Below, one piece after another: positions 43,031 through 55,203 of a stretch of DNA of 64,000 nucleotides (position 1 is the first letter of the stretch; every line of letters begins with the position of its first letter). The DNA lies in the NCBI GenBank assembly GCA_963971285.1, contig OZ020253.1, positions 18,674,528 through 18,738,527 of the forward strand. The letters run 5' to 3'. The position numbers and the translations under genes were made by a program. The stretch is from Astropecten irregularis (Eukaryota; Echinodermata; Asteroidea; Paxillosida; Astropectinidae). Under the pieces are notes generated by a model. It was not told the DNA's origin. It searched no databases and saw nothing but the letters and a program-made list of their open reading frames with translations.

Positions 43031-46000
43031 GTACACGTTTATATGGATGTAGTGGATTTCTACCGTGTAGATGCTTGTAGAAGTATTTTGTACTGTGTAG
43101 AATGATGTAGGACTGAAGGATCTCCACTCTCCTCAAAAATCAGCTTTCTCCATTTTGTACACGTTTCTATGGATGTATGGATTTCTAACCCGTGTAGACG
43201 CTTGTAGAAGTATTTTTGTACTGTGTAGAATGGTGTAGGACTGTAGATCGCCACTCTCCTCAAAAATCAGCTTTCTCTTGTTTGTACACGTTTCTATGGA
43301 TGTATTGATTTCTACCGTGTAGATGCTTGTAGAAGTATGTTTGTACTGTGTAGAATGGTGTAGGACTGTAGGATCGCCACTCTCCTCAAAAATCAGCTTT
43401 CTCCGTTTTGTACACGTTTCTATGGATGAATGGATTTCTAACCCGTGTAGACGCTTGTAGAAGTATTTTTGTACTGTGTAGAATGGTGTAGGACTGTAGG
43501 ATCGCCACTCTCCTCAAAAATCAGCTTTCTCCATTTTGTACACGTTTCTATGGATGAATGGATTTCTAACCCGTGTAGAAGCTTGTAGAAGTATTTTTGT
43601 ACTGTGTAGAATGGTGTAGGACTGTAGGATCGCCACTCTCCTAAAAAATCAGCTTTCTCTTTTTTGTACACGTTTCTATGGATGTATTGATGTCTACCGT
43701 GTAGATGCTTGTAGAAGTATTTTTGTACTGTGTAGAGTGGTGTAGGACTGTAGGATCGCTAACCTCCTCAAAAATCAGCTTTCTCCGTTTTGTACACGTT
43801 TCTATGGATGAATGGATTTCTAACCCGTGTAGACGCTTGTAGAAGTATTTTTGTACTGTGTAGAATGGTGTAGGACTGTAGGATCGCCACTCTCCTCAGC
43901 TTTCTCCGTTTTGTACACGTTTCTATGGATGTATTGATTTCTACCGTGTAGATGCTTGTAGAAGTATTTTTGTACTGTGAAGAATGGTGTAGGACTGTAG
44001 GATCGCTAACCTCCTCAAAAATCAGCTTTCTCCATTTTGTACACGTTTCCATGGATGAATGGATTTCTAACCCGTGTAGAAGCTTGTAGAAGTATTTTTG
44101 TACTGTGTAGAATGGTGTAGGACTGTAGGATCGCCACTCTCCTCAAAAATCAGCTTTCTCTTTTTTGTACACGTTTCTATGGATGTATTGATTTCTACCG
44201 TGTAGATGCTTGTAGAAGTATGTTTGTACTGTGTAGAATGGTGTAGGACTGTAGGATCGCCACTCTCCTCAAAAATCAGCTTTCTCCGTTTTGTACACGT
44301 TTCTATGGATGAATGGATTTCTAACCCGTGTAGAAGCTTGTAGAAGTATTTTTGTACTGTGTAGAATGGTGTAGGACTGTAGGATCGCCACTCTCCTCAA
44401 AAATCAGCTTTCTCTTTTTTGTACACGTTTCTATGGATGTATTGATTTCTACCGTGTAGATGCTTGTAGAAGTATGTTTGTACTGTGTAGAATGGTGTAG
44501 GACTGTAGGATCGCCACTCTCCTCAAAAATCAGCTTTCTCCGTTTTGTACACGTTTCTATGGATGAATGGATTTCTAACCCGTGTAGAAGCTTGTAGAAG
44601 TATTTTTGTACTGTGTAGAATGGTGTAGGACTGTAGGATCGCCACTCTCCTCAAAAATCAGCTTTCTCCGTTTTGTACACGTTTCTATGGATGAATGGAT
44701 TTCTAACCCGTGTAGACGCTTGTAGAAGTATTTTTGTACTGTGTAGAATGGTGTAGGACTGTACGTAGGATCGCCACTCTCCTCAAAAATCAGCTTTCTC
44801 CATTTTGTACACGTTTCTATGGATGAATGGATTTCTAACCCGTGTAGAAGCTTGTAGAAGTATTTTTGTACTGTGTAGAATGGTGTAGGACTGTAGGATC
44901 GCCACTCTCCTCAGCTTTCTCCGTTTTGTACACGTTTCTATGGATGTATTGATTTCTACCGTGTAGATGCTTGTAGAAGTATTTTTGTACTGTGTAGAAT
45001 GGTGTAGGACTGTAGGATCGCTAACCTCCTCAAAAATCAGCTTTCTCCATTTTGTACACGTTTCCATGGATGAATGGATTTCTAACCCGTGTAGAAGCTT
45101 GTAGAAGTATTTTTGTACTGTGTAGAATGGTGTAGGACTGTAGGATCGCCACTCTCCTCAAAAATCAGCTTTCTCTTTTTTGTACACGTTTCTATGGATG
45201 TATTGATTTCTACCGTGTAGATGCTTGTAGATGTATTTTTGTACTGTGTAGAATGGTGTAGGACTAGCCTGTAGGATCGCAACTCTCCTCAAAAATCAGC
45301 TTTCTCCGTTTTGTACACGTTTCTATGGATGAATGGATTTCTAACCCGTGTAGAAGCTTGTAGAAGTATTTTTGTACTGTGTAGAATGGTGTAGGACTGT
45401 AGGATCGCCACTCTCCTCAAATATCAGCTTTCTCTTGTTTGAACACGTTTCTATGGATGTATTGATTTCTACCGTGTAGATGCTTGTAGAAGTATTTTTG
45501 TACTGTGTAGAATGGTGTAGGACTGTAGGATCGCCAACCTCCTCAAAAATCAGCTTTCTCCGTTTTGTACACGTTTCTATGGATGAATGGATTTCTAACC
45601 CGTGTAGACGCTTGTAGAAGTATTTTTGTACTGTGTAGAATGGTGTAGGACTGTAGGATCGCCACTCTCCTCAAAAATCAGCTTTCTCTTTTTTGTACAC
45701 GTTTCTATGGATGTATTGATTTCTACCGTGTAGATGCTTGTAGAAGTATTTTTGTACTGTGTAGAATGGTGTAGGACTGTAGGATCGCCACTCTCCTCAA
45801 AAATCATATTTCTCCGTTTTGTACACGTTTCTATGGATGAATGGATTTCTAACCCGTGTAGAAGCTTGTAGAAGTATTTTTGTACTGTGTAGAATGGTGT
45901 AGGACTGTAGATCGCCACTCTCCTCAAAAATCAGCTTTCTCTTTTTTTGTATACGTTTCTATGGATGTATTTGATTTCTACCGTGTAGATGCTTGTAGAA

Positions 46001-46080
46001 GTATTTTTGTACTGTGTAGAATGGTGTAGGACTGTAGGATCGCAACTCTCCTAAAAAATCAGCTTTCTCTGTTTTCTATG
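43031..46080. repeat. ~127-bp satellite array, about 24 monomers, with higher-order structure
   Basis: Monomers of 122-132 bp repeat GTACACGTTTCTATGGATG, then TTGTAGAAGTATTTTTGTAC and TAGAATGGTGTAGGACTG. Two subtypes exist: A with GAATGGATTTCTAACCCGTG and B with GTATTGATTTCTACCGTG, mostly alternating. Rare variants recur 1,015 bp apart. The last copy breaks down after about 46075. Minus-strand open frames through the array are produced by the repeat, and the changing monomer length rules out a conserved reading frame. Confidence 0.95.
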
Positions 46081-46309
46081 GATGAATGTATACTCTACTA
46101 CTACGGCCTGCCCAGTGCATGACTTAAATCCCTTACTATACCGTGCTCTGTAAGAGAGGGCGCGCTTTGTACGTGTATGATGGTGTAGGGTGTGTAGAGT
46201 CCTACAAAATATACGTGGTGAAAAAAGTAGCCACATATCCGGCATGGTATCACTGTAGGGGGAGCTATTATTTACGGCTCTGCATGTCATTTACGGCTCT
46301 TAGTGTAAA

Positions 46310-47600
46310 ATCCCTCAACTTCACAGTTAAAAAAAAAACATCCAGAAGTTTCTCAGTTGTTGGTGCAATACTGCAAATGATAGTTTGAACCCTCATCTAC
46401 CCAAATCTTTTTAATTGTTTGTTTGTTAGCCGCCAAGACTTTTTTGCTAATTTCCCCAAGAAAAAAAAACACTCCCGAAAATGTCCTTTTTCCATAATCG
46501 ACTTGCTACTCGTTTTCATGACGCATCCCTCCACGTTCAAACAATGTAGGGCCAGATTTTATACCAAAATGTCCCAAGTCTCCACAACAGGCTAGGCTGA
46601 AGCACTGAACCCCCAGATTGTGATAACCAGTCATAATTACACAATACATTGCATATTGAAAAAACATTTGGCAGAATAATCAGCTCGGCGCATTGATCTT
46701 TGAACTTTTAAGTGTGATGCACCTTTTCCTTTTGTAATGGCTGCACCAAACTCCCATTGACCTTATAGTTATTGTAAAAACCCTCAACTTCTCATGTCGA
46801 AAAAACATTATCCATGATCCAGGAGTTTCTCCTCGGGGGGGGGGGGGGGGTTCAGCGCAGTAGGCCTACTGAAAATGGTGAGCCATCTACCTAATTCTTT
46901 TCAATGTGGATGTGTCAACCGCACATATTTGTCTATAGTGTAATGCCACATCAAGAAATGTTCCTTTATAGTTAGTACCAACTTGCCAGGCGACCAGTTT
47001 TTCATGAAGCAACCCTTCACTTTTAAAGGGATTGCATACGTTTGGTAATTTGAGCCTATTGTTTGTTTCAAACCAATTAATTGTATATATATACCATAAA
47101 ACTAACCTGTGAAAGTTTCAATTCAAAAGGTGGTAGCGTTTGTGAGATTTTGGCGACAAACTAGAGCGGTTATTTCACGCCAGATAACAGTTAGTCAATA
47201 GCTGAGAAGCGTTACGGCAATAACGCTTCTCAGATTCATAATTTTTGGAGATAAAAAGTGACATATTTTTCCATAACCGCGGTACTTCGAATTGAACGTT
47301 TCTCAATATGCATTATACTATCCAAAGCAGCTGTACTTCTCACCAAGTAAGTTTTTATTGCCATAAATTTTCAGAGTCATTACCAAACGTATGCAATGCC
47401 TTTAAAGCGAATCATAAAGGGCCAGATCTTAAGCATTTTTCTCAAGTCTCCATAAAAGGACGTTGAAGCACTGAACCTCAGTACAGGTTGTACCTATCAC
47501 ACACTATAATTAAAAAGTGCATTTAAAATAAGTACTCTTCGCGAATTCAGCGCCTTGATTTGGGGCCATATTGCGCGCTGCACCTTATTTAGATGCGCAA
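46310..47600. repeat. Diverged ~480-bp tandem duplication
   Basis: CCCTCAACTTC is followed by CCAGAAGTTTCTC at about 46312 and by a similar CCAGGAGTTTCTC at about 46788. AGGGCCAGATTTTA followed by CAAGTCTCCA occurs near 46550 and again near 47428, each followed by GAAGCACTGAACC. Subtracting the 386-bp insertion at 47022-47407 gives a spacing near 480-490 bp. The copies are old. Confidence 0.6.
47022..47407. mobile_element. TTAA-flanked miniature transposon, AGGGATTGCATACG type
   Basis: TTAA precedes AGGGATTGCATACGTTTGG on the left; on the right CCAAACGTATGCAATGCCT is followed by TTAA. The inverted repeats run on to GGTAAT/ATTACC. The interior has a second palindrome (GAGAAGCGTTACGGCAATAACGCTTCTC). 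It interrupts the second copy of the 480-bp duplication. Confidence 0.85.
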
Positions 47601-48049
47601 ACATAAAGTAAAAATAACTTAAGCTTGTTTTTATTGTCTGTGATTAAATCAGGCTAGTAAACCTGTATGACTCCATGCCGACTTGCACAGGATTGGGGGG
47701 CACTACTTTGCGTACGGTTTTTCGCTCATTTCCCTACTATAATGATTTCCAATTATCAAATGAGCTTAAAATTTCACAGGTTTGTTTTTATTCCACGACA
47801 AATCAAAATTATGAACAGACCGCTGCTGTTCTATCAACTTTACCAATGATACATGGTATGACGAACTATCTGAGAAAATAATGTCAATGTTGTTAATGTA
47901 CGGTGGCCAAGAAGGGACGTGCTGCACACATTCTCACACAATTTAAAGGCAAAGTTTGATGAACAGTGATATTTTACGTTCGACGTACAACGACGTCAGA
48001 TACAGTAACTGGATTATTTTTTACTCCTCATTCACGCTTTTAAAATAAA

Positions 48050-48404
48050 CTGTTGTTTAAAACCAAAACAGAAATGTTCACAGATTTACGTATAACTTAC
48101 AGGGTATGAAGATGATGCTAGTAGAACCCTACTGTTAAAATTGTTCCGCCTGAAATGGTGTATTTATCCCAAAATTGGTAAAACAACGACGGAAAATCTT
48201 TTTTGATCTTTTAAAAGATCAAAAATAAAAGAGAAAAGACTTAAGAAATACTGTGGCCGTTTTTAACTGTTTTCTCAAAAAGTGGGCACCGTATGGGACT
48301 GAAATGTTCACACATGACTGTTACTGTATCTGTGTTGATATTTTTGCCCATGAATCTGTATTTATTTGATAAACAAAAACAAAGTATGATATTAATTACC
48401 TTTA
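48050..48404. mobile_element. Type 1 TTAA element, left end lost
   Basis: It enters directly at AAAACAGAAATGTTCACAG, runs through CTTTTAAAAGATC, and ends CAAAGTATGATATTAATTACC before TTTAA. The first ~20 bp of the left end are missing. Confidence 0.7.
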
Positions 48405-48897
48405 AGACAACAACTTAAGAATATTCATGTATTTACATAAATTAATAATACCCATATTACACGATACGGAAACGTGTGATGAAACGCTGAATAAGGATCA
48501 TTTAATGACAACGCGAGACTCATGCAGTTGTTGCTTCTTAAAACCTTTCAATGTAATTTACTAAATAAATAAAAGTATAAACTTGATCATGTTGCTTATT
48601 GGTCTTTACTGTTATTACTACTGTGGTTTATTATTGACTTTTTTAACTGGCATGTTTTGCATAATGGTGTTGCTTTTTCTCCCAATAGAAACAGGGGTTG
48701 ATTGTAAAATAATGCTCATGTCTGCTCATTCAACAATATCTCAGCAACATCTCGGTACCATATGTTGGACAAATGTTGATATAGTGTACGTACACAAGGC
48801 CCAAAGTCATGTTGCACAGGTGTGTTGCCCTAATGTTACCGAAAATGTTACCAAAAATGTTGACAGTGTACACTCTGCCTTGCTTAAAGGTAGTATC

Positions 48898-49062
48898 ATA
48901 CTTTGGTTTTTGTCAAAGAAATACAGATACATGGGCAAAAATATCAAGGAAGATACAGTAACAGTCATCTGTGAAAATTTCAGTCCCATATGATACCCAC
49001 TTTTTGAGAAAATCGTGAAAAATGACCACAGTATTTCTGAAGTCTTTTCTTCTTTCGGTCTT
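48898..49062. mobile_element. Type 1 TTAA element, left half
   Basis: TTAA at 48894-48897 precedes AGGTAGTATCATACTTTGG. Similarity stops near 49062 after AGTCTTTTCTTCTTTCGG. The right half is absent. Confidence 0.7.
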
Positions 49063-49356
49063 GGTTTTATAAACAGCCAATGTAGAATGTCCCGTTATAA
49101 TTAGCGTCCCATACCGTCATGTCCGTACAGGAGAGCCAGCCAAGGACACCCTTAAAGGCCCTAACTGGCCTCGCTTCACCGATCGTGAAAAGACGATTTG
49201 CATGTAAAAGCAAAAGGGCGATCTTTGGCTCTGAATACTTGAGCCGGCCCACATTAGAATGTATAGGCGACTTATACTAGTCACAATAGTCTGATTTTTG
49301 TAATCACGCCGGCAGGATTTCTAGGCCTGAGACTACACCAACTGTACGCCATCAAA

Positions 49357-51890
49357 ATGCCACTAAGATCACTTCCCGTCAAAGGATTTTTTCGTTTATT
49401 CGCAACGGTTTGCCTATTAGGAACCGTGTTATTTTCTAGTAGCTGTTACCACCTGTATGATGTCCATAGAACTTCTTTTCGGCAAGATCGTTCGGAGCAG
49501 ATCAATGGAGGAGTGTCATCATTATCAACACCATCGGTCAAAATGGCTACCACGAAGTCCAACAATGTATTCTCCACGGTTAAGCCGCCTGAGAATTTAA
49601 CGATCACCGTCAAACCATGGAGGAATTCCTCCATAGCTAGACCGACAGTTCGAGTTAGGCCAACAGTTCTAGTTAGGCAAACACTGCAGTGTAAGACAGT
49701 GTGCAGCAAGTAAGTGCTATTAATAATTTTGTAAAAACATTTCCTTTCTCTGTGCATTTTGTCCTCTTGTACTTATCTTTAGAACCCATTGAATACGTCC
49801 AGATGAAAACCAAAGAAGTGCAAAGAATGAGTCATGGGGTCAATTTCACCAAACTCAATTTCGTATAAAATTATATATAACTTTATGTGGATCGGTTTGC
49901 CGGAAACACCATGTAAGAATCGTTCATACTTTCGCACCTCTCGTAAGGTCTCAACGTTTCGACTAGCCTCTAGTCGTCATTAGGAGACAGGCTTATGAAC
50001 TTGTGAATTGATGAGGGAGTCGTCAATCGTAAGACAATTGTAAGATATTATGATATTATCATTCGTAACTCGAGTTATACGATCGATAGAGCTTCGTGAA
50101 ATCGACCCTGTGCATCGACACGATTTTCATTTTAAAGCTAAGGACTCTTCAGAATGCTTTTTGATGTCATCGGTGCATGGCCATGCCAGCAGAAAACTAT
50201 GGGGCAACTTATCGTTCACTCGGCAAACTCATTGTTTTTTGTTCTCTTTTGCAGATCTTCGGGCGGTGTCTGCGTTCCACTCGACCTGGCATTTTTCATC
50301 TATAAAGACAATTTACCACTGAAAAAGATGACGTTTGTACAGAATTCTTACCCCATTTTATGCAAACCTAGTGTGGTCGATGGAAAAAGAACAAGCCCGG
50401 TGAAAGTCGTCAAGCGGTGCAATGTGGAGGAAGACTTCCCCGATATCGAGCTGGTACCACGCCAGGGTAGCTGTGCTGTCATCGGTAACAGTGGCATCTT
50501 AAACAACAGCAGTTGTGGCGAATACATAGACTCGCATGACTTCGTTATTCGTGGAAATATGGGACTGATAAAAGGCTTCGAAAATGATGTCGGCAAAAGG
50601 GCAAACTTAACCGCCTTCAACTCAGCTATGATGACTAGAATTGGTGACATGGTGATGAGAACAGATCCTTCAAAACAAGCAGATCGAAAGAAGTTCCTTG
50701 ATTATATTCACACCTTGGGCGAATCAATACTGTGGTATCCCAAGAAACTGTCTGCAGATCATCGTGAAAGGTTCCGCGCCATAGTCAAATATGTCCGGGA
50801 CTTGGAACACTCTGGTGTTCGCTTTGCCTTTAACTGGACACCTATTCACGTTGAAAGGTAAAAAAGGGTTGAGAAGTCATGATGAAATTTCTTTGTGTAG
50901 TTGTACATGTACAGAAAGTATTCTCGGAGTTTGTTGATTCGACCACGGAGGAAGGAATTCCTTGATTCCACGGACGCACTGGTCCTATAGAAATAGTGTT
51001 GACTTTGTTGGAAAAGTACGGAGCTCTAAAGGTGCCATCCGACTTGTTGAGATCCTGAGATAAATTATCTCGAGATGACGACATCCTAAAATCAAGATGA
51101 CGACATCCTTTGATAATAATGTTATCTCTTGCAATGGGCACGAACTGTTCAGGATAGGCCCTCTGTTAGCATACGTTCAAACATTCTCAGGATGTCGTCA
51201 TCCCGTGATATAAATTATCTCAGGATGTCGACATCCTGCCCAAAATATCTCGTCATCCCGAGATAATTTATCTCAGGATCTCAACAAGTTGGACGGCACC
51301 TCTAGACCTCCGTAGAAAAGAAATCAAGGAAGATATAAATGTTGGGCGTCGTAACTTGCGTCACCCAACATGTCGCATGTTTCGCGACTGCCTTACTGGA
51401 GGCAATGCGACGTGATGACGACACATGACACATGACACATGACACATGACACAGTCATGGTCGGCGATGGGCGAAGTGCGTATAGTGACAAACAATATAG
51501 GCATAATGACAGAATCTTTGTGAGTTTGTGGGCAAAAACAAAACAACAAATTCATTTCTTAATACCGTACTCTCCCATTCTATTGTTTCATAAATTATGT
51601 GCAGGTCGTATGGTGTGCAGCGGATCGCTACTCTTGGATTAGACATGTATGCAGTCGCTCGGACGTTTTGTTCCAATATCACGCTCTTCGGCTTCTTTCC
51701 ATTTCACCAGGATCTTGAGGGACGAGATATCAAATATCATTACTTTGAAGACATCAAGTTTAACTTTACAACAAATAAAGCACACAATTTCAACTTTGAG
51801 TACAACAAGCTGAAGGCACTAGAAGCTGAGGGAAAGTTGAAATTTGTCGATAAAGATTGTAAGCCAAGGACTCGAGAAGTAAGTCCATAG
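49357..51890 (+). CDS. ST8Sia-like alpha-2,8-sialyltransferase
   Basis: The enzyme would transfer sialic acid from CMP-sialic acid to glycans in the Golgi lumen. Three exons join in phase: 49357-49709, 50255-50857 and 51605-51890, giving 413 aa. It has type II topology: a short basic cytoplasmic tail, a membrane anchor at about 11-30 (FFRLFATVCLLGTVLFSSS), then a Ser/Thr-rich stem. Sialylmotif L starts at C191 (CAVIGNSGILNNSSCGEY) and includes KGFENDVGKRANLTAFN. Motif S lies at about 320-345 (SYGVQRIATLGLDM, then RTFCSNITLFGFFPF). Motif VS is H379...E384 (HNFNFE). The pair C191 and C341 would form the conserved disulfide. The subtype within ST8Sia is uncertain. An excellent donor (GAA/GTAAGT) just before the stop could allow an alternative C-terminus. 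AATAAA lies at 52470-52475. Confidence 0.93.
49836..50108. mobile_element. GGGGTCGATTT palindromic repeat, copy 3 (expanded)
   Basis: It starts GGGGTCAATTTCACCAAAC and ends CTTCGTGAAATCGACCC. An insert around 49900-49990 contains TTCGACTAGCCTCTAGTCG, which enlarges this copy to 273 bp. It lies in intron 1 of the sialyltransferase. Confidence 0.6.
51018..51315. mobile_element. Miniature element with ~65-bp inverted repeats, intron 2 of the sialyltransferase
   Basis: The left arm carries AGGTGCCATCCGACTTGTTG and GATCCTGAGATAAATTATCTC; the right arm carries their inverses (GATAATTTATCTCAGGATC and CAACAAGTTGGACGGCACCT). The centre adds repeated AGGATGTCGTCAT words in both orientations. GAAAAG occurs directly at both outer borders and may be a 6-bp target duplication. 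Confidence 0.8.
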
Positions 51891-52469
51891 TAATGCAGGG
51901 AAACAGACCACTTCAGTACTAGACGAGTATTATGTTGTAGAAATACATTAACTGTGAATCCCTTTTTTTAATGTGATTGTTATTTATTGCAATGTAAAAA
52001 ATGCTATACGATATTAATGATTTTAACATTACGTTTTGTCAATAGAGCATACAGTGTATGTAGAACCACAATTTCGGTATAAAGGAGACATTTTGTTGTC
52101 TCCCAAAGAGCTACCCCGATTGAGAAATATCTTCTTTTTATTTCATTATTAAAAAAAGATTTTGTTGTTACCAAATACCAAACGAAATAACGTGACATTC
52201 GTTGTCAGAACCTGTTTGAAACTACATGTACTATAAAAATATATTTTTATTACATGGGTTTGGTAGGGCTATCTATGTCAGGAAAATACACAGAGAACAA
52301 TACACATTGTGCGTATACACGTATATGAGTACAATTATCAGTGCAAGTTCACCCAGTCACCATGCATTGTGTAAATGTGTGTGTAAATATGATTGCATTG
52401 TACCCTCATGTTTATTTTCCCATAAGCACTGCCTTGTAAACTCATACTGTCCTGTCGAACTTATGTAAC

Positions 52470-52475
52470 AATAAA
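52470..52475 (+). terminator. Poly(A) signal of the sialyltransferase
   Basis: AATAAA lies 580 bp after the stop codon and is followed by a T-rich downstream stretch (TATTTATTTATTTGTGG). No closer canonical hexamer was noticed. Confidence 0.5.
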
Positions 52476-53390
52476 ACATTTATGTATAATTGTATATATT
52501 TATTTATTTGTGGTTTTGACACTGAATCTTGTGTTATTTTGTTTGGTAACTACAAAATCTGAAAACAAACTATGGAAACTAATATCTTTTTCAGTTGGAG
52601 TAGCTCTTTCTGAGGTATCAGCTATGTTTTAAAAACATATTTTTAATGTCCATATTTTAATAGAAGAGAGAGAATGCTTTCAATTTGAACAACGCCAATT
52701 ACAAGTTCATTGGATTGGAGGATGTATTTAGAAATGTAAAGGTTTTGCACGACCCTATGGGAATATCTAAGGTATACCATTATACACCCATAAATACTGA
52801 AACCTGTGATGAAATGCTGAATAAGGATGCTTGAATGACGACACGAGACAGTTGTTGTTCCAAAAGTTGTAACTACATGTATGTATAAACTTGACTAAAT
52901 TTAATGACTAAAAGTCCAAACTTGATCATCATATATTTATTTACAATAAGCAATATACAGTGTAGTATTATTTTTGTGCTCTTTTTACTAACTCGTTTTA
53001 AGCCTTTCATGAATACAATTTTTACCTTGGCTTTTCATTCTTAATATTTTTCTTTTTAAAATCATATTTGGGCGTTTTATCTATCTTTTTTTGTCTTTTG
53101 TAACGTGGGGATCTAATATCATGTGCTTTTTGATGTTTTTAGCATTTAATTTTCTAACTTTAATATTAAGTCACTGGTTTCCCCAGTATAAATAAGAAAT
53201 AAATAAATGAACAAACAAAATCATATTTCTTATTGCTGTTCTTTATTATCTGAATCAACAATGTTATTATTCAAATGCAACTCTTCAAAACAGGAAACGG
53301 CTGTATGAAAATTAGAAAAGAGTAGCACATTTGAGAAACTTCATGTTTTAAGTTCATAAGTTCCTCTTCATTGTATGCTTGCTGGACTGA

Positions 53391-53730
53391 TTAAAGGGCG
53401 TGTACAAAGTGGATCAAGGTAACAGAACAGCACCTACACTTTGTCTAATCCAGCATGTACAAGAAATGAAAATTTGAGCTCAATCGGACAATTTGAGTCC
53501 CTAGAAAATAGCGAAAACCCGACTCAATTTTTCTTATAAAACATAATAAGAATGATTTTTGATGTTTTGAGTGTTTGGTTGTACTCTTTCTGGATAAATA
53601 CACCATTTCAGGCAGAAATAATTTATTAACGAAATGTTTCTACAAGCACCATCTTCACACCTTGAAAGCTATACGTAAATCTGTGAACATTTCTGTTTTG
53701 GTTTGTTAATATCAATGGTGTACATGCCCA
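53391..53730. mobile_element. TTAA element, GTACATGCCC-ended variant
   Basis: It begins TTAAAGGGCGTGTACAAAG and ends ATGGTGTACATGCCC, with the type 2 interior (TTTGTCTAATCC, GCTCAATCGGAC, GCGAAAACCCGACTC). The end sequences match the element at 57529-57937 and differ from the AGGTACAG ends of standard type 2. Confidence 0.7.
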
Positions 53731-54159
53731 GTGCTAGTGGGTTGGAACTGGACATTAGGAAACAAATGAAAGTGAAATCAGATGATTAATTTTAATGCAT
53801 GTTGATTTTTTAAATATGCATCAATGAGTATGTTGTCAAGTGATATTGAAATCCAGCACCAGATCTATATCAAGATATCATGACCACGATGGCTGTGCCA
53901 TAACTCCCCACGGCCCGGCGAGACATCATAAAGAAATAATGTATGTGACCCTTTTGCACTTCCGTATCATCAACCGCTTTGGCCTAGCTACAATCGACCT
54001 CTTGAGGGCGATAGTCAATATGGCGACCTCCATGGAATGGTAAATTTCTGCGGCGTTTGGCTATTTTCTTTTAAAATATCTTCAAAAACAGGACTGACTT
54101 CACTTGTTGACAAGCTCATTATGTGATATTATAACCCACTGGGCTACGTAAGTTTTCAG

Positions 54160-55203
54160 GTAACCGTTTACAAGCAGGTCCGATACCTATAAAGGGAATA
54201 AAACAACTTTTAATAAAGAAACTTCGGCGATTGTGGGTTGACGGGATCCCAAAACACATTGATTTTTTTGGCTCTGAACTAACTTCTACTCCTCAAAAAT
54301 GATACTTTTGACTTTCAGCAAATGTTCCTGGGTCCTTAAAAGCCTAGATTGAAGAAATTTGTTAAACATTTCAGGGTTAAAATTCGATTTTCTTACGCAC
54401 TTCTTGTAAACTTTAAAACAGACCATCTGATCGCGTGAGGCTATTTTGTCTGGTCTGGCTAATCTATAGCCCCACACATAGGGCTGTGATGGCTCTTTTT
54501 TAAAATCTGTCTCTCAGCCTGGTCGCCATTCACAACCAGGCTGAGAGACAGATTTTAAAAAAGAGCCATCACAGCCCTATGTGTGGGGCTAGCTAATCTA
54601 GTGCCCAGACCCAACAGATCAAGAGTCCTCAAAATGTCAGAGTAGAAACCAGACTATTCTCGTCTGCGGCCGTCCGTGCGGCGGTGAAATGTTACAATCT
54701 TGGTTACTGTTTTTACCCCATAATTTCCCTCAAAAATCAAAGCCCTGCCCTCTTTCCAAAAATTTAACCTTGGTAATATAGAGGAGGAGACCAACAAAGT
54801 ATATGTAGGTAAGTTACTTTTCAAAAAGTAGTTTCCTTTCCTTTATAATATTAGGACTCGTCAACCCACAATCCCCGAAACTTCCTACCTAAATTAGGCT
54901 AAATATACGTTCGTGGTGTCCTCTTCAATTAAAAAGGTGTCTGCTCTCATTGTGTGGATTTTCAATGCGTTGGTTGTAGGTACCAGACTAAACTTGACTA
55001 GCCAGACCAGACAAAATGGCCGACGGGCTGTTTTGAAGTTTGTAACAAACAGGTAAGAACATTTTTACTCTGAAATGTTGCACAAAATTTAAGGACTCAG
55101 GGAACATTTGTTGAAAGTAAAAAGTATAATTTTGGAACAGTAGAAACTATTAAATTATTGTTATTCCCTTTAAAGGTATCGGACCTGCTTGTAAACCGTT
55201 ACC
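54160..55203. mobile_element. Foldback transposon with 9-bp target duplication
   Basis: Inverted termini GGTAACCGTTTACAAGCAGG (left) and CCTGCTTGTAAACCGTTACC (right) continue inwards through the CGATACCT/AGGTATCG segment. AGTTTTCAG stands directly outside both ends (54151-54159 and 55204-55212). Inner inverted segments (TTTGTCTGGTCTGGCTA near 54437 and TAGCCAGACCAGACAAA near 54999) show that much of the element can fold back. A 9-bp duplication fits Mutator-like elements. No transposase is present. Confidence 0.88.
54467..54591. mobile_element. Perfect 57-bp palindrome nested in the foldback element
   Basis: Arms 54467-54523 and 54535-54591 are perfect inverses around an 11-nt spacer. GCTAATCTA occurs directly on both sides (54458-54466 and 54592-54600), a second 9-bp target-duplication-like repeat. 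The whole 125-bp unit could form a long hairpin. Confidence 0.9.

Larger units (their letters stand above)
46081..49356. other. Spacer between satellite and sialyltransferase
   Basis: It contains a diverged ~480-bp duplication (46310-47600) with an inserted TTAA element, a complete and a partial type 1 element (48050-48404 and 48898-49062), and the presumed sialyltransferase promoter near 49300. Homopolymer runs include G's at 46836-46851. No coding exon is recognisable. Confidence 0.5.

Noticed and set aside
43060-45927. Minus-strand frames of up to 110 codons in the satellite (repeated YKNTSTS-type peptide)
   Set aside because: Monomer lengths vary from 122 to 132 bp, so the frame shifts between copies, and no selection on the reading frame is apparent.
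43031-46080. CRISPR-like array
   Set aside because: The repeats are contiguous with no unique spacers, the unit is ~127 bp, and the genome is eukaryotic.
53840-54043. Possible exon with CACGATGGCTGTGCC and ATATGGCGACCTCCATGG start-like contexts
   Set aside because: The frames are short, no donor fits, and no protein motif is visible.
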